In this document: positions 56,791 through 64,000 of the stretch, piece by piece
Layout of the letters: each line of letters begins with the position of its first letter
Position numbering within the stretch: the stretch's first letter is position 1
Assembly: GCF_023195755.1 (NCBI RefSeq)
Contig: NZ_CP096203.1
Location: 2,170,001 to 2,234,000, forward strand
Origin: Chryseobacterium nepalense
GTDB lineage: Bacteria > Bacteroidota > Bacteroidia > Flavobacteriales > Weeksellaceae
Direction: 5' to 3'
Length of the DNA: 64,000 nt
Notes under the pieces: model-generated
Databases searched by the model: none
Seen by the model: only the letters and a program-made list of their open reading frames with translations
What the model was told of the DNA's origin: nothing
Translations under genes and position numbers: made by a program

Positions 56791-57939
56791 TTACATTTTA
56801 TTTAATAATTCCAGCGGTGCTATGAACACTCTATACAATATCCCTTCAAAAGTAAAGCCTTTTCCGGACATCTCAACCCTGTAGATCAGAGAAAAAATAA
56901 TAATGAATAAAACAGTATAGAATTTTCTGTTAATAATAATTGGCTCAAATACGTATGCAGAATGTCCTGTCCTTAATAATAAAGCAAAAAGAACAATGAT
57001 CATCATCATATGAATGTACATCCATCTTCCCCAGTCAATAGCCAGATAAAAAAGCGGAAGCGAAAATAAAAAAGCTATAATTAATAAAATAGATATTACC
57101 TTTCTGTCTTTTAGAAACTTTAAATAATAATAAATATGAAAAATACTAAAGCCTAAACTTATAAAATACAAAATGTATTCATTGATGTGCTCTTTAATAT
57201 AATCTCTTTCATTAATATTCCAATAAAATATACCATAAATGGGATGAACTCCTCTTGCTGAGAGAATTTCCAGCGATTTTCCTTCATTAATATTTTTTCC
57301 GAAAAAGAATAAAAGAAGACATGGGATTCCGACGCAAAGAAAATATTTGACATACCTTTTAATCTGTAATCTTCCGGTTTTAAGATATAATGCAATAGCA
57401 AAATAAGGTATATAAAATAATACGGCTTCATGCAAAAGACTGGTTATGACAAGTGCACCGCATACAATATATTCCTTATATTTTGAAAGTTTACCCCGAT
57501 CTAATACATACACAAACCAGATAAATATCAGAAAGAGAATAAACTCTTTTTTTCCTACGTAAGTAACTGTATTGAGAAGTCCTACAAAACCTATGGATGA
57601 TAACAAGAGAGATAAGTACAACAGGTCTGTAACTTTATAAAGGATGAGTTTTGTGTAAAGCAAAAAAAAGCCAGAAATAATAGTAAACTGAAAAAAATAC
57701 ACAAGATAATTAAGCCGTAAACCCGTTATATCCTGCAATAAGAAAAAGAAACTTCCTGATAAACCTCTTCTTTTAAAACCTCCATCCTGATAATTAATGA
57801 GCCAGTCGGCAAGGATATATCCATCGTCTTTAAAATTGTAATAACAGGTAAACACAAGGGTATAAACTGCAGTAACTGCAATTAAAAAATAGATACATAT
57901 TTTTATATTGAAGAATGCCAGGAATTTATTCGGTATCAT
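56791..57939 (-). CDS. polytopic membrane protein, possible polysaccharide or GT-C enzyme
   Basis: 382 residues with about ten transmembrane helices. The N-terminal loop has WLINYQDGGFKRRGLSGSFFFLLQD, a pattern (RRG in the first long loop) seen in uncharacterised surface-polysaccharide membrane proteins. A second polar loop carries ILSARGVHPIYGIFYWNINERDYIKEH. No catalytic motif is certain. It is the last of three membrane-protein genes on this strand (60126, 59125, 57939), 46 bp after the EpsG-family gene. Confidence 0.65.
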   Translation of the reverse strand: MIPNKFLAFFNIKICIYFLIAVTAVYTLVFTCYYNFKDDGYILADWLINYQDGGFKRRGLSGSFFFLLQDITGLRLNYLVYFFQFTIISGFFLLYTKLILYKVTDLLYLSLLLSSIGFVGLLNTVTYVGKKEFILFLIFIWFVYVLDRGKLSKYKEYIVCGALVITSLLHEAVLFYIPYFAIALYLKTGRLQIKRYVKYFLCVGIPCLLLFFFGKNINEGKSLEILSARGVHPIYGIFYWNINERDYIKEHINEYILYFISLGFSIFHIYYYLKFLKDRKVISILLIIAFLFSLPLFYLAIDWGRWMYIHMMMIIVLFALLLRTGHSAYVFEPIIINRKFYTVLFIIIFSLIYRVEMSGKGFTFEGILYRVFIAPLELLNKM

Positions 57940-57985
57940 AGTGTGTTTTATTTAAGAGCGAAGTTAGAGTGAAATCATTTCTTGA

Positions 57986-59125
57986 TCACGGAAGAAGATA
58001 ATTCTGATAAAGATCAATAGTAAAACGTCCTGCTTTTATATTGTTAAAAGCTGAAAAAACGATAAAATTAAAAACTATCAGTGCAATTATAAATGTATAA
58101 ATCAAGCCTTTCATTCTGGCGGATACTACATACATTGAATTAGGAATAATGATATAGGCAAAACCGATAAACGCACCTGCGAGTCTTGAGGAAAATATAG
58201 GGTTATTCCTGAAAATAAAATAAAAACATATTCCCAGCACCACATAAATACTATGATATTCGTAATAAGGGAATCTGGCTTTCATCTTATCATCAAAAAC
58301 AAACAGAAAGAATGTAAGGAGAGCCATCATAATTTCCGGTATACCAACCGCACCGTTAATTCTTTCAACAGATTCATCCAGATAACCGTTAAAGCCTATG
58401 GAGAGTGTATTGTCTGCTGCAACATTGTTCAAAAAACCTCCAAAAGATCTGTAAATTTCGAAAGGAGATAAAAACACAGAGACAATAATGAGAAAAAGCA
58501 TCACATATTTATTTAATGGAATTTTTACCAGCCAGTACATTGGAAGGAAAATATAGCAAACATTATGAATACCACCAGCTAAGTAAATACAAAGTAAGTA
58601 GGCCCAGAATTTCCGTTCCTTTATGTATCTTATTCCGAAATAAACAATGAATGACCCTAAATTTTGTCTGATCTGGCCGCTTTCTCCAATAAAAAAGCCG
58701 GGAATAAACATTAAAAGCATAAAGGTAAATGGATAGAAAGTATTATCATCCACATATTCTACCTTAAAAAAAACGGCCAGAATCGCAATAACCAGAGTAA
58801 CCATGTAAAACGGAGCACCAAATATATTGAGCAATATTTTATTGATGAGTACATACAGCCATTCCAATTCTACAGGTTGCGGACCTTCCCTTCCGATAGC
58901 ACTCATCAAAATTGAAATATAATCTTTGACATCAGAATAAATATAAATTCCTTTATAACTTCCGTAATCAGGCCCCACATTATTTCGGAGACCTGCTATC
59001 ATAATAAGATAAACACCCAAAATCCACAGCCATTTTTTTTCAACCTTACCATTAAATACTTCCAAACAACTGAAAATAAGCATATAAATCATCGCAATGA
59101 TAAAATATGGATGCAGCAAGCTCAT
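57986..59125 (-). CDS. EpsG-family polysaccharide polymerase-like protein
   Basis: 379 residues with about ten transmembrane helices. The EpsG hallmark GLRNNVGPDYGSYKGIY lies after the second helix, and FFIGESGQIRQNLGSFIVYFG follows in the middle. EpsG proteins are thought to polymerise exopolysaccharide repeat units (Wzy-like). It overlaps the upstream gene by 4 bp. No glycosyltransferase is encoded beside it, so its partner glycan system may be the operon at 44-51 kb or outside the window. Confidence 0.82.
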   Translation of the reverse strand: MSLLHPYFIIAMIYMLIFSCLEVFNGKVEKKWLWILGVYLIMIAGLRNNVGPDYGSYKGIYIYSDVKDYISILMSAIGREGPQPVELEWLYVLINKILLNIFGAPFYMVTLVIAILAVFFKVEYVDDNTFYPFTFMLLMFIPGFFIGESGQIRQNLGSFIVYFGIRYIKERKFWAYLLCIYLAGGIHNVCYIFLPMYWLVKIPLNKYVMLFLIIVSVFLSPFEIYRSFGGFLNNVAADNTLSIGFNGYLDESVERINGAVGIPEIMMALLTFFLFVFDDKMKARFPYYEYHSIYVVLGICFYFIFRNNPIFSSRLAGAFIGFAYIIIPNSMYVVSARMKGLIYTFIIALIVFNFIVFSAFNNIKAGRFTIDLYQNYLLP

Positions 59126-60126
59126 GGTTTGATTATTTGTATTTTAAATTGATAGGAAACAAAAATGAGTCCCGTAAGAATGATGGGAACAAACAGCCTG
59201 ACTTCCCAAAAAAGCCCCACTACAGTAATCATAAGAAGATACGGAAGAGAAAAGAATATATATTTCTTTACCAGAGATTTTCCTTCCTCATTGCATAATT
59301 GATAGCAGAAATAAACACTTATAACCGCAAACATCAAACCGCTCATGTTAAACAGACTGGTAAAGTTCTGGAACAAATAGATTCCCTCCACCAAAGACAC
59401 TTCCTGATTAATAATCATCCGCAGAGCGATGTAAGGAATTGCAAAAGCTACAGCCAATATGAATATTTCGTTCATAAAAGAAAAATCTTTTTTCTTCAGC
59501 TTTTCAAAATTCACAAAAACGGCAGCAAAAAAAGAAATAATAAGACACGCAGTTTCCCTTACAAATGTTGAAACTGCTATAACAATGATTAACAGAACAA
59601 AATCTGCCCGTCTTTTTTTCTGTAAATATTTAAAGGTGAGAATACATCCCAACAGGTAAAAGAAAATGGCAATCGAATCGCAATTGGTAGGGACATACTG
59701 CGTAATTACGAGAAAGAAAACAGCCAGCAAATGAAGCACTCTTCTGACAATGAGGGGCGTAGGCATCCCGGAAGTGCTGACTCCAAAAATTGAATTTAAA
59801 ATGACAGAAGACAGCAGAAAAAAGAAACTGTTAATAAGAAATGTACTGTGATAAAATAATGTTCCCTGTTTCAAAAGAAAATTCTTCATAAATGGAACGT
59901 ATGTATTAACAGTAGAAGTAAGAAGTTCTGTGCCATGTACACTCAGATAGTTAGGAATTACTCTGTAAGCATATACTGAAGAGAACATAAATGCCGGTGC
60001 TTTTTCCATTGTTTTAAGCCGTGCATAAGAAGATTCAAATCCATAGTAGGACATGAAATACAGCAGGAACGGAAGAATTATTACGAATAAAAATCCGTTT
60101 ATTTTTTCATCATTTGTTGCAAACAT
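59122..60126 (-). CDS. polytopic membrane protein, unknown function
   Basis: 334 residues with about nine transmembrane helices. The first loop has SSVYAYRVIPNYL, a YRVxP pattern shared with many uncharacterised membrane glycosyltransferase-like proteins, and a cytoplasmic EKLKKKDFSF segment follows. It heads the three-gene set with its own promoter box and 54-nt leader, and is translationally coupled to the EpsG-family gene (ATGA-type overlap). Confidence 0.65.
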   Translation of the reverse strand: MFATNDEKINGFLFVIILPFLLYFMSYYGFESSYARLKTMEKAPAFMFSSVYAYRVIPNYLSVHGTELLTSTVNTYVPFMKNFLLKQGTLFYHSTFLINSFFFLLSSVILNSIFGVSTSGMPTPLIVRRVLHLLAVFFLVITQYVPTNCDSIAIFFYLLGCILTFKYLQKKRRADFVLLIIVIAVSTFVRETACLIISFFAAVFVNFEKLKKKDFSFMNEIFILAVAFAIPYIALRMIINQEVSLVEGIYLFQNFTSLFNMSGLMFAVISVYFCYQLCNEEGKSLVKKYIFFSLPYLLMITVVGLFWEVRLFVPIILTGLIFVSYQFKIQIIKP

Positions 60127-60134
60127 AATAAATT

Positions 60135-60157
60135 CTAAGCGATGCTTAGTTTTTTTT
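60135..60157 (+). terminator. plus-facing terminator in a divergent spacer
   Basis: CTAAGC, GAT, GCTTAG, then T8, read on the plus strand, inside the leader of the minus-strand gene. No plus-strand gene ends here, so it would block antisense read-through toward the MMPL gene. Confidence 0.55.
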
Positions 60158-60179
60158 ATATTATTAATAGGAACTTCTG

Positions 60180-60187
60180 CAAATGTA
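60180..60187 (-). promoter_or_regulatory. -7 box of the EpsG gene set
   Basis: The minus strand reads TACATTTG, 54 bp before the ATG at 60126. Confidence 0.6.
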
Positions 60188-60249
60188 TATTTTTTTTCAT
60201 TACGATTAAATATTTTATTGATTTTCAGATAAACTTATTATGAAAACAC

Positions 60250-60279
60250 TTTGAACTAATCCTGAAAAATTTAAATTTG
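60250..60279 (+). promoter_or_regulatory. promoter of the MMPL-acyltransferase gene
   Basis: TTTG, 18 bp, TAAATTTG, 21 bp before ATG 60301. Confidence 0.75.
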
Positions 60280-60300
60280 CAAACTTGATTTTACCATGTG

Positions 60301-63300
60301 ATGCATCGTTTTTTCATCTTTTTATATTATCTCATTTCTAAAAATAAGCTTCTGTCTGTATTATTTGCAGTAGGAATTGCTGTGGTATGTGGTTTCTTTG
60401 CTTCAAAAATCAATTTTGAGGAAGATATTAACCAGATTATTCCTAAAAATGAAAAGTCAGATCTTACCGCAAAAGTTCTTCAGCAGCTTAACTTTTCAGA
60501 TAAAATTATTGTTATTATTGAAAACCGGTCCGGGGAGGATAATTTCCAGCTTTCCGAAACGGCAGATGCTTTTCTTCAGAAAACAGAACCTTTACAAAAG
60601 TACATCAGCTCTGTTCAGGGAAAAGTAAATGACAGTGAAATATCCGAAACCTTTGATTTTGTCAACCAAAATCTTCCTTTATTCTTAGATGAAAACGATT
60701 ACACGGAAATTGAGAGAAAGCTCAATAAAGACAGTATTGCAAAACAGGTAGAAAACAACTATATCTCCCTGGTTTCTCCCACAAGCCTGGTGACGAAGGA
60801 ATTTATTAAGAAAGATCCGCTTGGCATTACTTTTTTAGGGATAAAAAAACTCAATGCATTAAACATCAGCAAGGATTTTAAACTTGAAAACAGCTATATC
60901 GTTACCAAAGACGGAAAAAATCTTTTGCTTTTTATCGATCCTAAAAATAAAAGCAACGATACCAAAAACAATGAAGCATTCATCGATCATTTAAATGAAA
61001 TAAAAGATAACCTGAATAAGCAGTTCAAAGGGAAAACGGAAATCAGCTATTTCGGCTCTCCGGTAATTGCGGTTGCCAATGCACAGCAAATCAAAAAAGA
61101 CATCCAGAACACGGTACTGATTTCCCTGACTATTTTATTGGTGGTACTGATCTATTATTTCCGGAATTTCTTTACCCCGTTTATTGTATTTCTCCCGACG
61201 GTTTTTTCGGTATTGCTGGCTTTACTGATTCTATATTTTATAAAAGATAAAATTTCCGCTATTTCATTAAGTGTAGGTGCCATTCTGATCGGGATTACGA
61301 TTGATTATGCCCTCCATATTCTTACCCATTACAAGCACAACAATAATATTGAAGAACTTTATAAAGAAATCACACAGCCCATCATATTAAGTAGTGCCAC
61401 CACGGCAATTTCGTTTCTCTGCCTGGTTTTGGTACGTTCCGAGGCGTTGAAAGATCTGGGGCTTTTTGCCGCCATTACGGTTATGCTATCCTCTGTTATG
61501 GCATTAATTATTGTTCCCCAGCTCTACCATCCCAAAAAACAAAAAGACGCGAATACCAATTTTATTGATAGAATCGGGTCTTATCCTTATGAGAAAAATA
61601 AACCTCTGATTATCGGCTGTTCGGTGATCATCATTGCCTGCCTGTTTGGATTCCGGCATGTAGGATTTAACGAAGATATCGGAGATTTAAATTATATTCC
61701 TAAAGATTTAAAAATAACGGAAGCTAAACTCCAAAAGCTTTCCGACATCACTTCAAAATCCATTTACACGATTTCTTATGGCAATTCTGCAGAAGAAGCA
61801 CTCTCCAAAAATTCGGAGCTGGGCCGGTTTCTGGAAAAGGAAAAGCAGGAGGGAAAAATATTAAGCTATAATTCTTTGGGAAAAGTTGTGCTTTCCGAAA
61901 AAGATCAGCAGAAAAAAATTGAAGACTGGAAAAAATTCTGGACCTCTGATAAAAAAATACGCACCGTTTCCGGGCTCATTCAAAATGGGAATCAATATGG
62001 TTTTAATGAAGCTGCATTCAATCAGTTTAATGATAATTTAAATAAAGATTACACTCCGTTAAGCCTTAAAGAGTATGAACAGATAAAAGCACTGCAAGTC
62101 TCTGAATTCCTGAGTGAAGAAAACGGATTTTATACTGTATCGAATGTCGTAAAAGTAGATGAAAGCAAAAGAAACGCTTTTATTAAAGATGTTGAAAAAA
62201 AACATGACGTTCTTGCCATCGACCGGCAGCAGATGAATGAAAACTTTCTGGGACTGCTGAAACGCGATTTTAACACCCTGATCAATTATTCCCTTTTAGC
62301 CATTGTTTTAACGATCATTGTGTTTTTCAGAAATTTTGAACTCACGCTTCTCACCATGTTCCCGATTGTCCTTACCGGTATAGTCACGGCAGGGATGTTA
62401 TATTTTCTCGGGTTAGAACTTAATATTTTCAGTACGGTGGTATGTACATTGGTTTTCGGAGTGGGAGATGATTTCAGCATCTTCCTGACCCAAGCTATGC
62501 AAAAGGAGCATACGACCGGCAAAAATGAACTTCCTACATACAGAACCTCAATTATTCTGGCGGTTTTCACCACTATTTTGTCTATTGGTTCACTGATCTT
62601 CGCCAAACATCCTGCCCTTCATTCATTGGCTTTGGTAGCTTTAATAGGAATGTTTTCGGTAATTGTTATTACGTCAACCTTATATCCTTTCTGGTTCAGA
62701 TTACTTATTACCAACAGGGCAAGAAAAGGACTCTCTCCTATTACATTAAGGCTTTTTATACATTCGGTGCTGTCTTTCCTTTATTACGGATTGGGAGGAT
62801 TGTTTTTTTCTCTGTTTATCAGTCCATTTACAAAGAATTCCAAAGGCGGAACTTTAAACTTTTTTAAATTTATTTCTGCGAAATTTTTAACTTCTGTCTT
62901 GTTTACCAATCCATGGGTAAAGAAAAAGATCATTAAAGCTACGGATGAAGATTTCAGCAAACCGGCCATCATTATTGCCAACCATACCTCATTCCTTGAT
63001 ATACTTGCAGTTGCAATGACTACACATAAGTTTGTTTTCCTTGTTAATGACTGGGTATATCAATCACCTGTTTTCGGAAAAATGGTGAGGGCATTAGGAT
63101 GCTATCCTGTTTCCCAAGGTATAGAAAATGGTATTGATAAGTTAAAAGATAAAGTAGACCAAGGATATTCTCTCGCTGTGTTCCCGGAAGCAGAACGTTC
63201 CTACACAAACGATATTAAAAGATTTCATAAAGGGGCATTTTATCTCGCTGAGCAATTCGGATTGGATATTGTACCGGTTTATATTCACGGAAATTCCGAG

Positions 63301-63951
63301 GTATTGCCGAAAGGAGATTTTATCATTTACGACGGATCCATTATCGTAAAAATTGGCGAAAGGATAAAAAAGGAAGATGAAAGCTTCGGGAAGAATTATT
63401 CTGAACGTACCAAAAAGATTAACGCTTACTTCAGAAAAGAATTTGCCATTCTGCGAAATGAACTCGAAGATGAAAATTATTTTAAGAAAAAACTGTTTTT
63501 AAGCTTTTTATATAAAGACAATGAAGTGGTGAGCGCCGTTAAAAAAGATTTTGAAAACAATAAATCAATCTACTTTGAACTCGGCAAGCATATTCCGAAG
63601 AACGCGAATATCCTTCACATCGCAGACGATTTCGGACAGAAAGACATTCTGCTTACGCTTCAGCAGGCAGAAAGAAAAATATTCAGTTTCATAAAAGATG
63701 TTGAAAAAAGACAGATTGCCCAACAGAACTATCTGGTCAAAAGAAGAAAGATCAGCTACATCAATGATTTTGAAGAAATCACAAAAAACATTGACATCCT
63801 GTTGATTTCAGATGAAAACTTCAGCATCAATGCGCTGGAAAAACTTCCTGAAACCATTATCTTTTGTAATGCAAAAAATAATATATTAGATAATGCTGAT
63901 TATTTATTAAAATTCAGTTATGGATCATTAAAAATATTTACTTCACAATAA
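60301..63951 (+). CDS. MMPL/RND exporter fused to a PlsC-type acyltransferase
   Basis: About 1216 residues from ATG 60301 (a GTG just before it is in frame). Residues 1-850 form an RND/MMPL exporter: a helix near 15-33, a periplasmic domain, a helix bundle at about 265-420 with GITIDYALHILTHYK, a second periplasmic domain, and a second bundle from about 660 with GVGDDFSIFLTQAM. Residues about 890-1085 are a lysophospholipid acyltransferase: NHTSFLD (Hx4D), FPEAERS and the VPVYIHGNSEVLPKG block. About 130 residues of Rossmann-like sequence follow (ANILHIADDFGQKDILLT). In Bacteroidota such fusions belong to flexirubin / aryl-polyene lipid clusters, as I recall. A further gene begins just past the stop. 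Confidence 0.88.
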   Translation: MHRFFIFLYYLISKNKLLSVLFAVGIAVVCGFFASKINFEEDINQIIPKNEKSDLTAKVLQQLNFSDKIIVIIENRSGEDNFQLSETADAFLQKTEPLQKYISSVQGKVNDSEISETFDFVNQNLPLFLDENDYTEIERKLNKDSIAKQVENNYISLVSPTSLVTKEFIKKDPLGITFLGIKKLNALNISKDFKLENSYIVTKDGKNLLLFIDPKNKSNDTKNNEAFIDHLNEIKDNLNKQFKGKTEISYFGSPVIAVANAQQIKKDIQNTVLISLTILLVVLIYYFRNFFTPFIVFLPTVFSVLLALLILYFIKDKISAISLSVGAILIGITIDYALHILTHYKHNNNIEELYKEITQPIILSSATTAISFLCLVLVRSEALKDLGLFAAITVMLSSVMALIIVPQLYHPKKQKDANTNFIDRIGSYPYEKNKPLIIGCSVIIIACLFGFRHVGFNEDIGDLNYIPKDLKITEAKLQKLSDITSKSIYTISYGNSAEEALSKNSELGRFLEKEKQEGKILSYNSLGKVVLSEKDQQKKIEDWKKFWTSDKKIRTVSGLIQNGNQYGFNEAAFNQFNDNLNKDYTPLSLKEYEQIKALQVSEFLSEENGFYTVSNVVKVDESKRNAFIKDVEKKHDVLAIDRQQMNENFLGLLKRDFNTLINYSLLAIVLTIIVFFRNFELTLLTMFPIVLTGIVTAGMLYFLGLELNIFSTVVCTLVFGVGDDFSIFLTQAMQKEHTTGKNELPTYRTSIILAVFTTILSIGSLIFAKHPALHSLALVALIGMFSVIVITSTLYPFWFRLLITNRARKGLSPITLRLFIHSVLSFLYYGLGGLFFSLFISPFTKNSKGGTLNFFKFISAKFLTSVLFTNPWVKKKIIKATDEDFSKPAIIIANHTSFLDILAVAMTTHKFVFLVNDWVYQSPVFGKMVRALGCYPVSQGIENGIDKLKDKVDQGYSLAVFPEAERSYTNDIKRFHKGAFYLAEQFGLDIVPVYIHGNSEVLPKGDFIIYDGSIIVKIGERIKKEDESFGKNYSERTKKINAYFRKEFAILRNELEDENYFKKKLFLSFLYKDNEVVSAVKKDFENNKSIYFELGKHIPKNANILHIADDFGQKDILLTLQQAERKIFSFIKDVEKRQIAQQNYLVKRRKISYINDFEEITKNIDILLISDENFSINALEKLPETIIFCNAKNNILDNADYLLKFSYGSLKIFTSQ

Positions 63952-63967
63952 TAAATATGAAAAGCAT

Positions 63968-63975
63968 ATTTTTGT
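63968..63975 (+). promoter_or_regulatory. -7 box of the next gene
   Basis: TATTTTTG (TAnnTTTG); an ATG follows at 63996 and its gene runs off the window. Confidence 0.5.
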
Positions 63976-64000
63976 AAACGGATAAAAAGAATTAATGAAA

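Overview
The window looks like a chromosomal segment of a Chryseobacterium-like flavobacterium (Bacteroidota, Weeksellaceae). The signs are type 9 secretion sorting tails (YPNP motifs), DUF4252, DUF6089 and DUF3667 proteins, GIN-domain repeats, a BamA/OmpH cluster, a fused IcmF mutase, promoters of the Bacteroidota form TTTG-N(16-22)-TAnnTTTG, almost no Shine-Dalgarno sequences, and a 16S rRNA whose 3' tail lacks CCTCC. Nothing here looks like a prophage, IS element or CRISPR array. Most of it is ordinary core genome.

Layout. 1-2.1 kb: ribosomal genes rplM-rpsI-rpsB (minus) meeting an incomplete plus-strand gene. 2.3-12.9 kb: mainly plus-strand genes, including a secreted SGNH/PKD/T9SS protein, a DUF3667 membrane protein, icmF, a Dph6-like ligase, a 2H phosphoesterase, ruvC, a DUF4407 protein and a KTSC protein. 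13-21.4 kb: minus-strand genes for a secreted M43 metalloprotease, guaB, a sigma / membrane regulator / DUF4252-GIN / DUF4252 operon, a GlmU-family protein and L31. 21.6-29.8 kb: plus-strand beta-helix lipoprotein, MazG, aroA, SDR, an Omp85-like protein and a Tat-type phospholipase C. 30.2-36.0 kb: a complete rRNA operon (minus; 16S-tRNA-Ile-tRNA-Ala-23S-5S) with three tandem promoters and processing stalks. 36.5-43.9 kb: rfbD, a thioesterase, and the envelope operon DUF6089-uppS-bamA-ompH-ompH. 44-50.9 kb: a polysaccharide assembly and export operon (arginase-fold protein, GT2, WecA-like transferase, Wza-like protein, Wzc-like kinase). 51-54.1 kb: a small variable block of orphan genes. 54.2-60.1 kb: topA and three polytopic proteins including an EpsG-family one. 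60.3-64 kb: an MMPL exporter fused to an acyltransferase.

The strongest unexplained structure is a family of intergenic elements made of degenerate 7-bp tandem units. Most are two facing (inverted) arrays in strict 7-bp register, with a unit specific to each element. I find them in the rpsI-rpsB, glmU-rpmE and mazG-aroA spacers, in essentially every spacer of the rRNA operon and on both its flanks, and once inside the aroA coding sequence. The rRNA operon is also bracketed by inverted copies of a REP-like element, one of which carries a perfect 26-bp hairpin. Both are sequence-level observations that need genome-wide tests. Other points are the lost anti-Shine-Dalgarno with probable leaderless starts, and an AT-rich membrane gene split by a slippery A8 run.

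Coordinates of motifs were read by eye. Where the longest open frame begins at a TTG inside a promoter box, I moved the start downstream and say so in the entry.
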